Positions 43,786 through 55,258 of a stretch of DNA of 64,000 bases are shown piece after piece. Source of the DNA: Membranipora membranacea (lineage: Eukaryota > Bryozoa > Gymnolaemata > Cheilostomatida > Membraniporidae); NCBI GenBank assembly GCA_914767715.1, contig OU612066.1, forward strand, positions 35,810,283 through 35,874,282, read 5' to 3'. Under the pieces are notes generated by a model. The model was not told where the DNA came from. It did not search any database and worked only from the letters and a program-made list of their open reading frames with translations. Each line of letters starts with the position of its first letter. The first letter of the stretch is position 1. The position numbers and the translations under genes were made by a program.

Positions 43786-46397
43786 ATGAACAGCACTTGG
43801 TTTTACCGCGAGCCAACCAACACATCTGAGGATAAATACTATCATTACATTTACCACAACATCACTCCATCGTACCTACAGGTGACTAATATTACAATCA
43901 TCCTGCTTCTGATCATAAATTTCATAAACACTCTCATCGGCGTACCCGCCAACCTGCTTAAGATGATTATGATTCTTTACTACAAGAAGCTAAGAACTCT
44001 CCGATACACACATATCTTCTTTCACGGAGTGCTTGACTTTGCTCTGGTAGGTATACATGCTCCGACCACATTAACAGCACTGTTAAATGGCAGATCCTCA
44101 AAACTTGTCTGTCAAGTTGTCGGATATATACCTATCTATTGCTTTCATGCAAAGAATATGTCTTGCGTTCTGTTGGGCTTCATACAACTCATGCGCCTCC
44201 AGAAACCAAAACACCATCACAAAGTATTTCAAAGAAAATTTATGGCTGTTTCAATTGTTATCACCATCATTTTCGGCGGTTTGTATCAGATAACTACGGC
44301 GCCTTACACTTGGAACTCTACTACAATGTGCTGCGAATCAAATAAAACTGCCACCGTAGATCTTTATTCTACAGTAAAGAACAGTTCAGAAAATTCCACT
44401 ACTAACGATGTCAGCGCAAATGACAAGGCGTTGATATATTCGGCTCTATGGATTACAATTATAAATATAAGCTTACTCCTTGGAGTGACACTATATCTAA
44501 CCTATCGGCTTATCAAGGGAGGTAAATCTAAGATCAATATCACTCCAGAAAACAGTCAACCAAAACAGCGTCAATCTGGTCTCAATGTGCTGCCTGCTTT
44601 AAAGTCAAATAGCAGGTCAATGGCAGCTGATGACTCAACGATACTAAGTCTCTTCGATGATGATCAGGTAGGCACATAAATAAAAATAATATCCATAACC
44701 CTGACTAGTCTGCTTGCACGCTTCCAAGGCAAATGTGGTATTTCTTCTCTAGAAAAATAATAACATGTCTGGATGCTTGTGTTATGGTTTGGGTCAATGA
44801 TGACCAGTGAATGAAAAACATGATAAGCTCGTATCATACATTATGTTGTGCGACCTGGTGCTATATGTGCGAATAGGAGTTGTCATCCCATGAGGATTTA
44901 ATAGACAACTTATACCATACATGAGCCAACCAAGGTGATAGCAAAATGAGGGCTTGTGTTGCCCTTTTCATGTCAGGCACAATTTAGATCTTTCCATTCA
45001 GTGGGATTTGAACTCGATTTTTTAATGCCTGCCCAATTGTGCGAAGAAACCGGTCCAAAATATTTCTCATGTTTTTCTATCTGGAAATAAACAAGTATTA
45101 TCACTGCAATTATGCAAACCTAATGTTTTTTAATTTTAAGTAATAATGTAGTAGATAGTAATTGAGATGGTTTATTCTACAACGCAACAACTGCCTGATG
45201 GGTTATAGCAGACAGTGAATAGAGGATTCATCTAACTTGTTTTCCCATGGAAAATGTTCAGTGAAAATCTTTAGCTTCTCGTTGCAAACAATCTGTGTTA
45301 TAATGCATCATTTTGCAAGCTGCATGGCTAGTGCTTAATCTAGAGTCTGGACCAAAGTGGGGAGTGATAGAAGTTTTCCGACCATAAAGTTTTAACTACA
45401 AGCACATATGCTTATAGCTGCCTGCGATTAGTCAATACGGAATAAGCAGTTGATCTCTGAGCTTTGGCAATAAGACAGCGAGAGGAATATAGATATTATG
45501 TAAATTGAATAGTCTGAGTAAAACGCTCTTATTTCTGAGTGCTCTTTTAATTTCAGGTCGCATGAGTTAGCTACATTGATCCTCATGACAATTTAATACT
45601 ATCTTAGGCAAAACTTTACACTAATAGTATTTATGCATTCTATATCTCTGCCTTTTCAGACCAAGTAGTAGGTCTCTGTCGCTATGATTCTCTAGCCATG
45701 TCCCACGGCCACGGGTTTCGTTTTTTTTGGATTTGGAAAAGCCAAAACCCGTTGCCGCGTGACAAGGCTAATGATTCTCATGGAGTCAAATTATTCCATG
45801 TACGCTTTTGACATCACCTCGGGAACACATTCGAATTTAAGTCGTGGTTTTCTGTTACAGCCAGAGACAGATGTTTATGTCACAATCATGCTGCAAACAC
45901 TCATATGTACTCCTTCAATCATTATAGCAGGGACTTACCTCTATGACGCTAACACTCAGGCTCCGATGTACCATGTAGCTCTACTGTGCTCGACAATCAA
46001 TCCGATCATACAGATGCATACAAACCCAGACTTCAAGATGAAGAATAAACAAATTTGGTCATCCGTGACAGGTGTGAGGTTTGCGTCGACAGGAAGCATT
46101 AAATCAGCTGCTCCATCGACTACTTCTAAGGAAGTGGTGTTAGCTAAATCGCTTGCAATTCCAGAAAATTATTCAAAGAAGTCAGAGCTTGATCGAATCA
46201 AGTCTAACGCTGTCAACTATTTCGACCATTTGGAACAAAATGGCCCTGTCTCTAGTTTTGGGATAATGATGAACAAAAGTAAAGTATCAGCCGGAAGATC
46301 AAGTAAAAGATTAACAAATCATAATAATAAATCACTCAATCCTAGACATGATCTTATAGATTATATGGAGCAACTACTTGATGACTTTAAATTCTAG
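43786..46397 (+). CDS. Orphan rhodopsin-like 7TM receptor copy 3, intact, 472 aa
   Basis: Exon 1 is 43786-44667 and exon 2 is 45861-46397, phase 0, donor CAG|GTAGGC, acceptor TTACAG. The N-terminus has N-glycosylation sites (NST, NTS, NIT twice) and no signal peptide. TM1 (about 33-66) contains GVPANLL, the class A GN position; TM2 has LDFALVGIHAP. Cys109 at the top of TM3 and Cys182/183 in ECL2 could form the usual disulfide. Four class A landmarks are altered. The E/DRY site reads QLMR (134-137); there is no CWxP, instead ICTP in TM6; NPxxY reads NPIIQ (341-345); and ICL3 is long (about 245-296). The C-tail is Ser/Lys-rich and ends LLDDFKF. The loss of DRY and NPxxY suggests unusual G-protein coupling. 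The ligand is unknown. An in-frame ATG at 43702 would add 28 residues. It is convergent with the class C receptor gene. Confidence 0.87.
45684..45779. mobile_element. 78-bp hairpin MITE with 9-bp target duplication, receptor copy 3 intron
   Basis: Element 45693-45770 with inverted ends TAGCCATGTCCCACGGCCAC and GTGACAAGGCTA; the whole element folds on itself around a T-rich centre. It is flanked by ATGATTCTC at 45684-45692 and 45771-45779. The intron of copy 2 has a single ATGATTCTC at the same place (about 42130-42138), an empty site. A 9-bp duplication is typical of Mutator-like elements, 8 bp of hAT. Confidence 0.88.
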
Positions 46398-46554
46398 GGA
46401 GTTGAATTACATGCACAATATATATGAATGCATGCATTGAAAACATTGCATTTTGAAAAAGATATTAATTTTATGCTATGTTATGTTTTATAGTGTCTGT
46501 TTATTGATGATTTTAAAATATTTTATTTGGTATGATTGAAGAGACAGTATGAAA

Positions 46555-46560
46555 AATAAA
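46555..46560 (+). terminator. Poly(A) signal AATAAA of receptor copy 3
   Basis: About 160 nt after the stop of copy 3. The homologous hexamers of copies 1 and 2 are at 39254 and 42891, so the signal is conserved in all three copies. Confidence 0.65.
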
Positions 46561-46872
46561 AATAGAAGTGACTGTCGCTCATTAATAGTTATAGACTAGC
46601 TTGATAGAACTAGACAAAGGTGGAAGTTTAGACGTGCCTCCAATTATAAAAAAAAGATCAACAGAAAAGTTTTTGATATCACTTTATAAGCATACAGATC
46701 TGAACACTTCTCATTGCGTAAAATAAACTTATCAAGTTTTTGTGTGTCGCTAAAAACTATTATCTATTATAGCCATGTAAACAATAATGTGCATACCTAA
46801 TATGTACAGGAAAATATAAAAAGTCGGTTAGAGATACAAAGGGAGATGTGAGACAACCTTCCAGGCCTTCTG

Positions 46873-49800
46873 TCATATGATGAGCGGTTTACCTCTCTCA
46901 TTCATATATACATTAGAAGTAGTAGCCACAGATTGTCTCCTCCGATGCTTTTTAGGTTTGGAGCGACTGCTCTTTAACATGGAATCCGGATACAGCTGAT
47001 CACTGCCAAGCATAGCACATTGGCCTAAAGTTTGGCTGGCTCTGCGACTCCTCCTTTGCAGTGACCACGTGCTCCGGCTGTGCAAACAGTTACTAATATA
47101 TGACAAAGTGTCAGAATCACCACCCAAGTCGTAAGTGTCGGCTATACTACATAACAAATCAATATCATTCATATACAGTTTGTCACTGTGTGACAGTGGG
47201 GGGTCTGTAGAGTCTACTGTCACTGTCTGTGGGTGGTCTAACTCATGGACCACACCTGAGTCAGCCTGTTGAATAGTATTGGCATATTCGTTTGCTGTAG
47301 CGTGAGTGACTGTAATAGTCGGAGTGATTGAGTTAGCCATGTGTAATATTTCTTCATCAGGAAGTTTTTTGATGGTGTTGTGTGTAGCAAGCGATGGCAA
47401 TGCCAGATATGAGTGAAGACATTGCTGTTCTATGACAGCTGGCATCGTTAATACGTCGACAGTCTTGACACTCATGTCACTAATGTCACGATCACCAATA
47501 GGCGTGCCTTGTGTAGCCTTCATAGGTTTGTCTGAAGTGTCACAGCACAGTGACAGGCAACACGAGAGACTAGAACTGAGTTTAGATTTGTTTGGATTTA
47601 GAGCTGTTGTTGTAGTAGAAGTAAGTGAATAATTAGCGCTGCTTGTCTGGTGGCTATCACTGTCACCGTGTAAGTCACTGGCTAGCTTTTTCTTGAGATG
47701 GCTGACTAGTGTATCTCTCTGTAAATCCACAGTAAAACCACTCAGCACAATGGAAAGATACTAGAGGAAACTTATCAAAATGGCAGTCGGTCAAGATCGA
47801 AACAGGTCATAAGTAATTCATAATTCCAAAAAGAGTATGAAATGGTTTAGGAGTTGCCCTGTCTTTGATCAGTGTTAGGACAACTCCTAATTTAACTTAC
47901 ATTTTTATCTATTTGCCGCAATGGTATGAATGACTTGTTCTATTTATTAAGATTGTTAATAATATATCAATTTGGCGTCATTTAAAACCTGCTGCATGTA
48001 CAGACTGGAATAAACTATATAAAACTAGCCTAGGCTAGACTCAAAAACACATACCTCTTCGAGTTTTCTTTTAAGGTAGCGATTTTCTCCGAGTATTTTT
48101 ACTATTTCTGTACCAATATCATCAGACACAGGCTGCTGTACATACTTAGAGGCTGAACCCATCAAAGGCTCAGATCCCTTCGATCTGTAGACCACCAGTA
48201 CCTGTAGACAACAGATCATCCGTTAAATAATATGGTATATATATAGTCTATAGCCATCGAAATATGACTAGCCTATAAAGACTCAGTTCGGGTGTATATC
48301 AAGCTGTTTCCGTAGCCTTGAGAAATGTCACGCGAAATGGCGCTCAGTTCCTTAGACCAATTACTATAGTGCTTCTCAGTTGGTTTCAAATCATATCATT
48401 ATGATTTAATTCTCGTCTGACAAAGTTATAGTAAGACATTATTTATGGCATGATTGAATAGTTTGTTGGGTTCTATAGCTGAAGGAATCAAAGTATCTGT
48501 GCAAATCAATACTTCAAAGGCCTGCATGCCCTGTCAATAATGAAAGTTTACATTACAGAAAAATCAAATTATTTTGCCTTCTTTAGTATTTCTATCAGAC
48601 ATTGTTATGATATTTGGTGTAATTATCATGAACTCAACAATACATAGGCAGCCTATCAAAGGCATATCAATGGCCGAAGTCAATACACTGATGGTCACAA
48701 GTATTTGGGAATTACTATGTAAACTTGTTTCTCAAGTCAATTACCTAGTTAGGATAAAATAAGCACAATTTGTCTCTAAGTGTGGCCAATAGCCTGAATT
48801 ACAGCAGGGAAACACGCATCTACCTCACACTCCGCAATTATTTTCATCTTAAAGTCAACAACAAAATATTAAAAAATATGTTCTCATTGGCGTGTTGGTC
48901 ATTTCCACCGATTCAGTTCAATAATATCTACCGTCATGGTGATAAGGTGACAACTAAAAGTTGATGTCTTCTTCGTCACTTACTTTTGGAAGAAATGAAA
49001 TAACAAGAACAGCTGTTGCTCCGATCCATAAGAATGCTGACATGACTGCTGACAAGGCCAGGTGGCTGTTAGGGAACAGAATGATGACTAAACACACTGC
49101 ACCAGTAAGTGTGAGAGTGAGTCCAGACCCCAGTAATAAACAACGGCTATCATCCAGAGCTGGGAACGTCACATGGCGTATCTGCCATCTAGAAATAAAA
49201 TCGGTGGCTTATGAAGCTAGCAAAATTACTGGTGAGTGGGTGAGGAAAAATTTAATTCACCCACATCTGCTTCTCAATTTTAGAGTTAATGCCGGAATCT
49301 GGATGCTGGATCACAAAGATGTTCACAGACCTCCATGTTCCTTGACAGCCTTTGAGATAGAGGAGAGGAATATTATGTATTATCTATTATCTGCCCCTTT
49401 ACACGATTAACAATAACAACTACGTCGGCAAATTTCAAACTAATTTCTGGTAGCATATTCCGGCCCATGTTGAAATTCTCGGGTATGAGCTGGCTGGATT
49501 AATAATACTGAAACCTACATTTCCAACTTTCACAAATTGGCACCAATCTGTTGCAATATCATGAGTAGACTAATTAGGGGCTATCAGGGAAATGAAATAT
49601 CACAGTATACTTGGATCCATTCCAACATAGTGTTGGGAATCACATGGTTGACCTTTGCTTATAAATTTGATGATGTAAACCTTTTAATTCCCACCCATAG
49701 ACCTCGGCTAATCCACAGCATATTAAAGCCCAGGGCTTTCAATTATCGTAAGTACATAAAAATGTGATTCGTGTGATATCTTCCAGTTGAATTCATAAAA

Positions 49801-52800
49801 AGAAACAAATCACTATCAACCCCAACTGTGAGAAAAGCGTAAAAGAACTATTACATAATAATATGTGTACATGAATAAGGACTGTTGTTAATTGGAGTCC
49901 GGAAATTAGTTGCATGACTTGGTTACATCCATGTAGGCCTTCGGGTGTCCTGTACTTGCAACATAATGGCCCATTTATTTTGTTATGATCAATCTCCTTG
50001 GACATGTGATGCCAGAAATTAATTGTGGTGTGTGAGTATGTGTACATTTTAGATTAAAGGGACGCTGAGGATAACATATGACGTATAATGCATATACTAA
50101 ATGCCGGGGGGGGGGGGGGAGGCGCCGGGCGGGGGCGAGATTCTGAGGCGTAGGGCTCAGGCTACATGAGCGTCAACATTTTCTTACGCTGCTCAATTCA
50201 CATGTACATACCCGATGTAACAGCACATCAATATGAGGATATATTTGTATATGAGAATCACTATCATCCATATAGAGTAATGCTCCGATGTGCAATCATT
50301 TTCATGAATGGAAAACTGATGGGAATCCCCACACAAGACTGGATCTATGAGCTGCCAACTTATGAGGATTCCGACATCGAGCAGCACGAGTATAGCTAAC
50401 CCTCCGAACAGGCTGCCATCTTTTATAGTCTAAAAGCAAATTACATATTAGTCCTTCAGGTAATCAGGAGACATATATGTAGTCGACGGAACGTTGCTAA
50501 ATCTGTAAAGCTAAATAATGCTGCATAATATGATTTCATGAAGACTTAGATAATCAACATTCATTAAAACTCTGAATCAGAACTATTCTGTAGTCCGTAC
50601 ATTCATGTAGTATTTTGCTGTCTAGTTCAAGCGTTTTATTCCGGTAACAAACAGGAAATGCACTTGTACGGGTGCTTGAGATTTAACAGCTTCAATGTTT
50701 ATTTAAAAAGGCGACAGCAAAAAGTTGAGTTTTCTCTTGTGAAGCAAATTCTAAACAAAACTGTTGATAAATGCTTCGGTGCTAGACTTTGTTTTGATAT
50801 CAAACTATTCAGAAAGTACTATGTCGGGCAATGTGAGACCCTTCATGTTAAAAACTGGATGTGTGAAATATGTGGGTAAGCCATGTATGAGCGAAGGCTG
50901 AGCGAAGGCGAGCTGAGTATACATCACTAGTGATAGCTACGGATGCTCCTGCCTGATTCAGACTGTTTTATTACTGCAGGCTAGCCCACTGAGTCTATGA
51001 CAATCACAGGCGATTATTGACAGGTCTTGCCATATCAGTTTTCAACATCTACTTTATCGTTACAGATTTCACAAGCAGTGTGTCAAAGTGATAATAGCTC
51101 ATTGGCAAATTAAAACATAAAAAAAACAACCAAGAAATTGAGCCTAACTGCTATGCTGACCTCAGTGCAAGGTAATAATGAAACAGTGAACTAAATTAGG
51201 CTCCACTGAATTAAATGAATTCCCAAGAAATATGAGTTATGGAAATATCAATCGGAGATCGAATTCATCCAAAATCACAAAGATGCACAAAGTAATTGAT
51301 AAATATAAAATCCGTTAATGTGACATTGGACCTGTTACGGCCCCCCTGAATTACGTGAGTAATGCCGTGCTCTTATCGCGTGTAATTATTGTTTTTAGAA
51401 ATCCGATACTTTGTAAACTTCGCCAAGGGCTTAATTGACCTTATGGTTCCATGGTCTTTGGAAGTAAACTGTATTCAAAAGAAACAAGATTTAGGGTTAA
51501 ATGTTTTCACTGGGATCAAAAAATCTTAATTGCCCTCTAAAACCAATTTTTAATCATAGCAAATATTTTGAATGGGGTTTTAATTTATGCTGGCCCAAAG
51601 CTGAGGGTAAAGAATAACTCAATCAATTATATAACAATATTGTACCTGTCCTAATGCCCTCATTGTAAAGCTGTTTACCATATCACATATCCATTTAACA
51701 GCTTTGGTCTATTTGTGCAGATCAATAATACAAATAACACAAATTCAATTCATTGATCGTTTTACAATTCCAGCAGACTAAAACAACAAGAGTAGTTGTG
51801 TGCCCCTGTCAGTATCAGCCTGCAGAGAGATTCGTGTTTCAAGAAATGGATATTATTTTGTCAGGTCAGGTTTCATAAACATATCATGGTTTTTCTAGTT
51901 ATCTCCATGTATTGAATTGAAAAAATTGTTAAAAATGGGGTCTTGTTTCGCTTCGAACCTTGGACTTCAACCAGCACAGGAGCAGGAGGCAGAAGCAGCG
52001 AAATATCCGACCTCGCTGATTGATGGCAATCTGCATCTATTGATCATCATTAATGTGTTATTGTTTGCTAATTACAGAAAACCACTTACTCTCTCTCAGA
52101 TTGTGAAGTGATATACTGATACTGGTAATAAACAAAAGACGCATTTCCTTTTCCTTTGCAAGGAATAGTGGATTTGATGCGCAATAATCAGGATTATAGT
52201 CAGATTTGCACACTTTTATTTGTTCACCGTCTGGTTTATTAGGTGCATAAATTAGATGAGCTTCATTCTCTGGCAGCAAATCAAGAGACAATTATATTGT
52301 CCCCCTCAATTTTTTTATGTGATGAAAGGGTCACCAGACATGCTGCAGTTATAATAGAAGATCCTAGCGCTGGTTACATATGTAATTTGAGTGTTTAAAT
52401 TTGCAGTTGAATTGAATATGTTGAATTTTAGGTTAAAATGCTAATAAGGAGATAATGTCCGAGTATGAGGCTTTTCTTTCTTCTTATTTCACATTATTTA
52501 GAAGAAAATCCTAAATCAAGTAACAATAAACAAGGTCAGTTCTCATTTTTATACAATACCCATAGACCTCCCAGAACATAAAGTATCAATATTATTCATA
52601 AATTGACGGATGAGACACTCACCACTGTATTAGTCCGTGGATACTGGAAGAGACGATGTACTCTCCAACCCTTGACGAGCATCGATCCGAACGTGACGGT
52701 GAAACCTAATGTTAACAGCCAGCAGCGACACTACAACCACACAAACAAGACACTACAACCATACAAACAAACGTAGTTGACAAAGTGTTATCCCTGGATA

Positions 52801-54859
52801 GATATTACCGACTGCGAGGACAATTGGTGACATGTGGCTTCCTATTAATACTGCTCAGACCCTCAGAGTCCGATGACATAATATCATCATTACATTGAAT
52901 AATTAATTAGAGAGTGACTGTCTCAGTTATATGTTTACATGTGGAGTCTTAGCAACCTTATAGATTGTATAACCATAGGTCAAGTTATATACAAAATGTA
53001 AACCCCTGCATCGTTACCAAGTACAACAGGATCCAATACCCTAGAATTGAAGGTGATGGGGACAGGAGGACAATGAGGACATTGGTTGCGATAACTAGTA
53101 ACCATGAGAAATACTCCACCAAACCCCTGTAAAGCTTCATCAAACAATATCCGAGCACATATTTCCTTAAATCCTCATGTTTCAAGGGTGCTTCGAGGAG
53201 ATCAAAAGTGTTTGATCACATATGGATTAGCTCTTGAAGCCTGATACAGTAGTGGGAATGTCATTGCTTCCAACAGCGTGTACTCTCTACAGTAGTCATT
53301 CTGTGACAAGCTGGACCTGTCACTCACTTGATCTCAGGTTTAAAAAGATGACATGTGGGAGAGTATTTGAAACTCTGTTTAAAACTTACCACCTGTCAAA
53401 CACTCCAAATCCTTCGAGTGGATGTCACAGACGCAACCACAGACTGACAGTAAGACATTCTTAAACACTCAAGATTTTTGAAAATACAAACAATCTCTCA
53501 GACCACGTAATCAGGGAGATTGAGAGAGGATAACACATATTAAAACCAAACTTAACGCTGTGCATGCGGACAGGAGGTTGCATATAAATTGACAGAATGA
53601 AAGTTGCGACCTCAACTTGCTCAACTCTGACAGAGAGCTCAAAAGGAGCAGTTGTAGGAGAAAATAAAAAGTCATACCTGATATAGTATAGTTTGTATGG
53701 TTGTAGTCCAGGCACCACTGGGAGTGACTATAAGTAAGCTGCTTGTGTAGAGAGCCAGAGTTCCTAATATCAGCGTTATATTCACTCTCGGGCTCGTCAT
53801 TTTTATAAACCTGTAAATGTAGATGGTAGTAGATTCATGGCATGGAGAGGCAATTCTCAACCTTTCTTTTTCAGGTAGCACAAGCAGGAAGTTTGGGACC
53901 ATCTCCCTGGCGTCAGGAAGGGCATAAGTCTTCAAGTAGTTGTAGGTCAGAGAACTTGGTAATTCCCCTGGCCTGGTCAATGCGTCAAATACCATGACCT
54001 TTAGGGCAAGAGAATTTTGAAGTAGTTAATACCTGAACATAAAATATCTGAAATCTATTATGCCACTTTAGATTTCTCCGAAGTTGTCAATACCAGAATA
54101 ATACCATGTTAACAATATTAAAATCGGTTCAAAGTACTTCAAGCAGCCTCATAAAGGTCGGTCATGAAATATCTGGCATAATTTTGAAATTAAAACCTTT
54201 AAGTTTTATCCACAATTAATTGGTATAATATTTACAGATGCCAAATTTATATTTAACACCATAAGTGAGTCAAATTATATCTTAGAAAATGCATTGAGAG
54301 CTGAGCGCCATTAGAAAAATATGCCAATGAATGTCATTCACCAGAAACACGTAACGAAAATGTTTCGGTATTCCTTGTGTCAATGATAATCCACATGGTG
54401 AACAGAAATGACACCTGTATACTCGGCTTCAGGCGTTCGATTCCAAATTTAGTAGTATAGATGCTGCCCCACGCTAAATGGAATGTGAGGTTTAGCCAGG
54501 TTCAAATTGGGCAGTACTAGATCCTCTGGGCTTCACCCACCCGAGTAATAAACCAAGAAGAGTCAGGTAGGGATGCTGTTAAAGCTGCACTCATGTTTGG
54601 TATAAATATTTTATTGGATGCAGAGAGCAATCATGTTTAAAATATATCAAAGCGACAGGGTCTGCTACCTCGACCAAACCAAGTTTTGTGTCGAAGAAAT
54701 CAGGATATTGCTTCAAAATAAAATGAATGTGATGCATGTATATTTCACCTACCTGAGTCTCATGAACTTTATATTGAATATCAGGAAGGTCAGTGCAAAG
54801 ATCAGTCCAAACAAGCAAAATATAATCCCAACGATGAAAATCACCCAATTCTCTTCCAT
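46873..54859 (-). CDS. GABA-B/GPR156-like class C GPCR without Venus-flytrap domain, 587 aa, seven exons
   Basis: Exons in transcript order are 54859-54753, 53810-53678, 52730-52623, 50429-50212, 49188-48984, 48201-48055 and 47718-46873; 1764 nt, all in phase. The start ATG has a good context (AGAAAATGG). The N-terminus is only about five residues before TM1 (FIVGIIFCLFGLIFALTFLI). GABA-B signatures follow: FIKMTSPRVN in loop 1, GFTVTFGSMLVKGWRVH in TM3/ICL2 with the conserved TM3 Cys, IKDGSL then LLDVGILISWQLIDPV in TM4, GWQIRHVTFPALDDSR before TM6, and FLPK at the end of TM7. The tail begins with a probable coiled coil (NRYLKRKLEERDTLVSHLKK), as in GABA-B subunits, then a long Ser/Thr region with a CC-rich patch. 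Mammalian GPR156 has the same layout (class C 7TM, no flytrap, long tail). No ectodomain exons were found upstream before RPL27A. The mechanism may be constitutive or heteromeric. Confidence 0.9.
50105..50140. repeat. G-rich tract (G-quadruplex-capable)
   Basis: A run of about 15 G followed by further G clusters (GGCGCCGGGCGGGGGCG) on the plus strand, just inside the intron after the TM4 exon of the class C receptor. It is the most G+C-rich spot in an otherwise A+T-rich region. Confidence 0.7.
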
Positions 54860-55228
54860 TTTCTGCGCTGTATAGAACCACTTTAAAGCAGATAGTAGCT
54901 CTCTCTCTCTCTAAGATGATAAGATCATAATAGAAGATCCCGTGTGAGAGAAATATTTGAGTAAGTATGTGTAGACGTGACGTGATGTATATAGCGCTGA
55001 CAGAGCATGCTGTCAGTTGACGTCCATACCCTATCACAGCTTACTTTATAATATGGCTCTGCAAATATACACACACAGGAAAACCATTATTCTCTTAATT
55101 ACACATTCGATGAATAGGGTTTTTGTCTGAGCAAATAGTAAGGGTAATTATTATAGGGTGCTGATTATTTTTATACACGTCTTTCACAGGTTAATTAACT
55201 CGTAATTTTTGGGAAATGAGTAGTTATC

Positions 55229-55258
55229 AGAGACTATAGATATATCTATAGTCTCTGT
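55229..55258. repeat. Near-perfect palindrome
   Basis: CAGAGACTATAGAT and ATCTATAGTCTCTG meet around a short AT centre with no loop, a 30-bp self-complementary sequence. It could extrude as a cruciform. Confidence 0.9.

Noticed and set aside
48961-49410. 149-codon plus-strand frame
   Set aside because: Antisense to the TM6-TM7 exon of the class C receptor, whose minus-strand reading matches GABA-B signatures with correct splice sites.
50166-50399. Plus-strand frame of 77 codons
   Set aside because: Antisense to the TM4-TM5 exon of the class C receptor.
54591-55037. 148-codon minus-strand frame overlapping the class C TM1 exon
   Set aside because: It reads the TM1 exon out of frame; the correct frame starts at 54859 and matches class C TM1.
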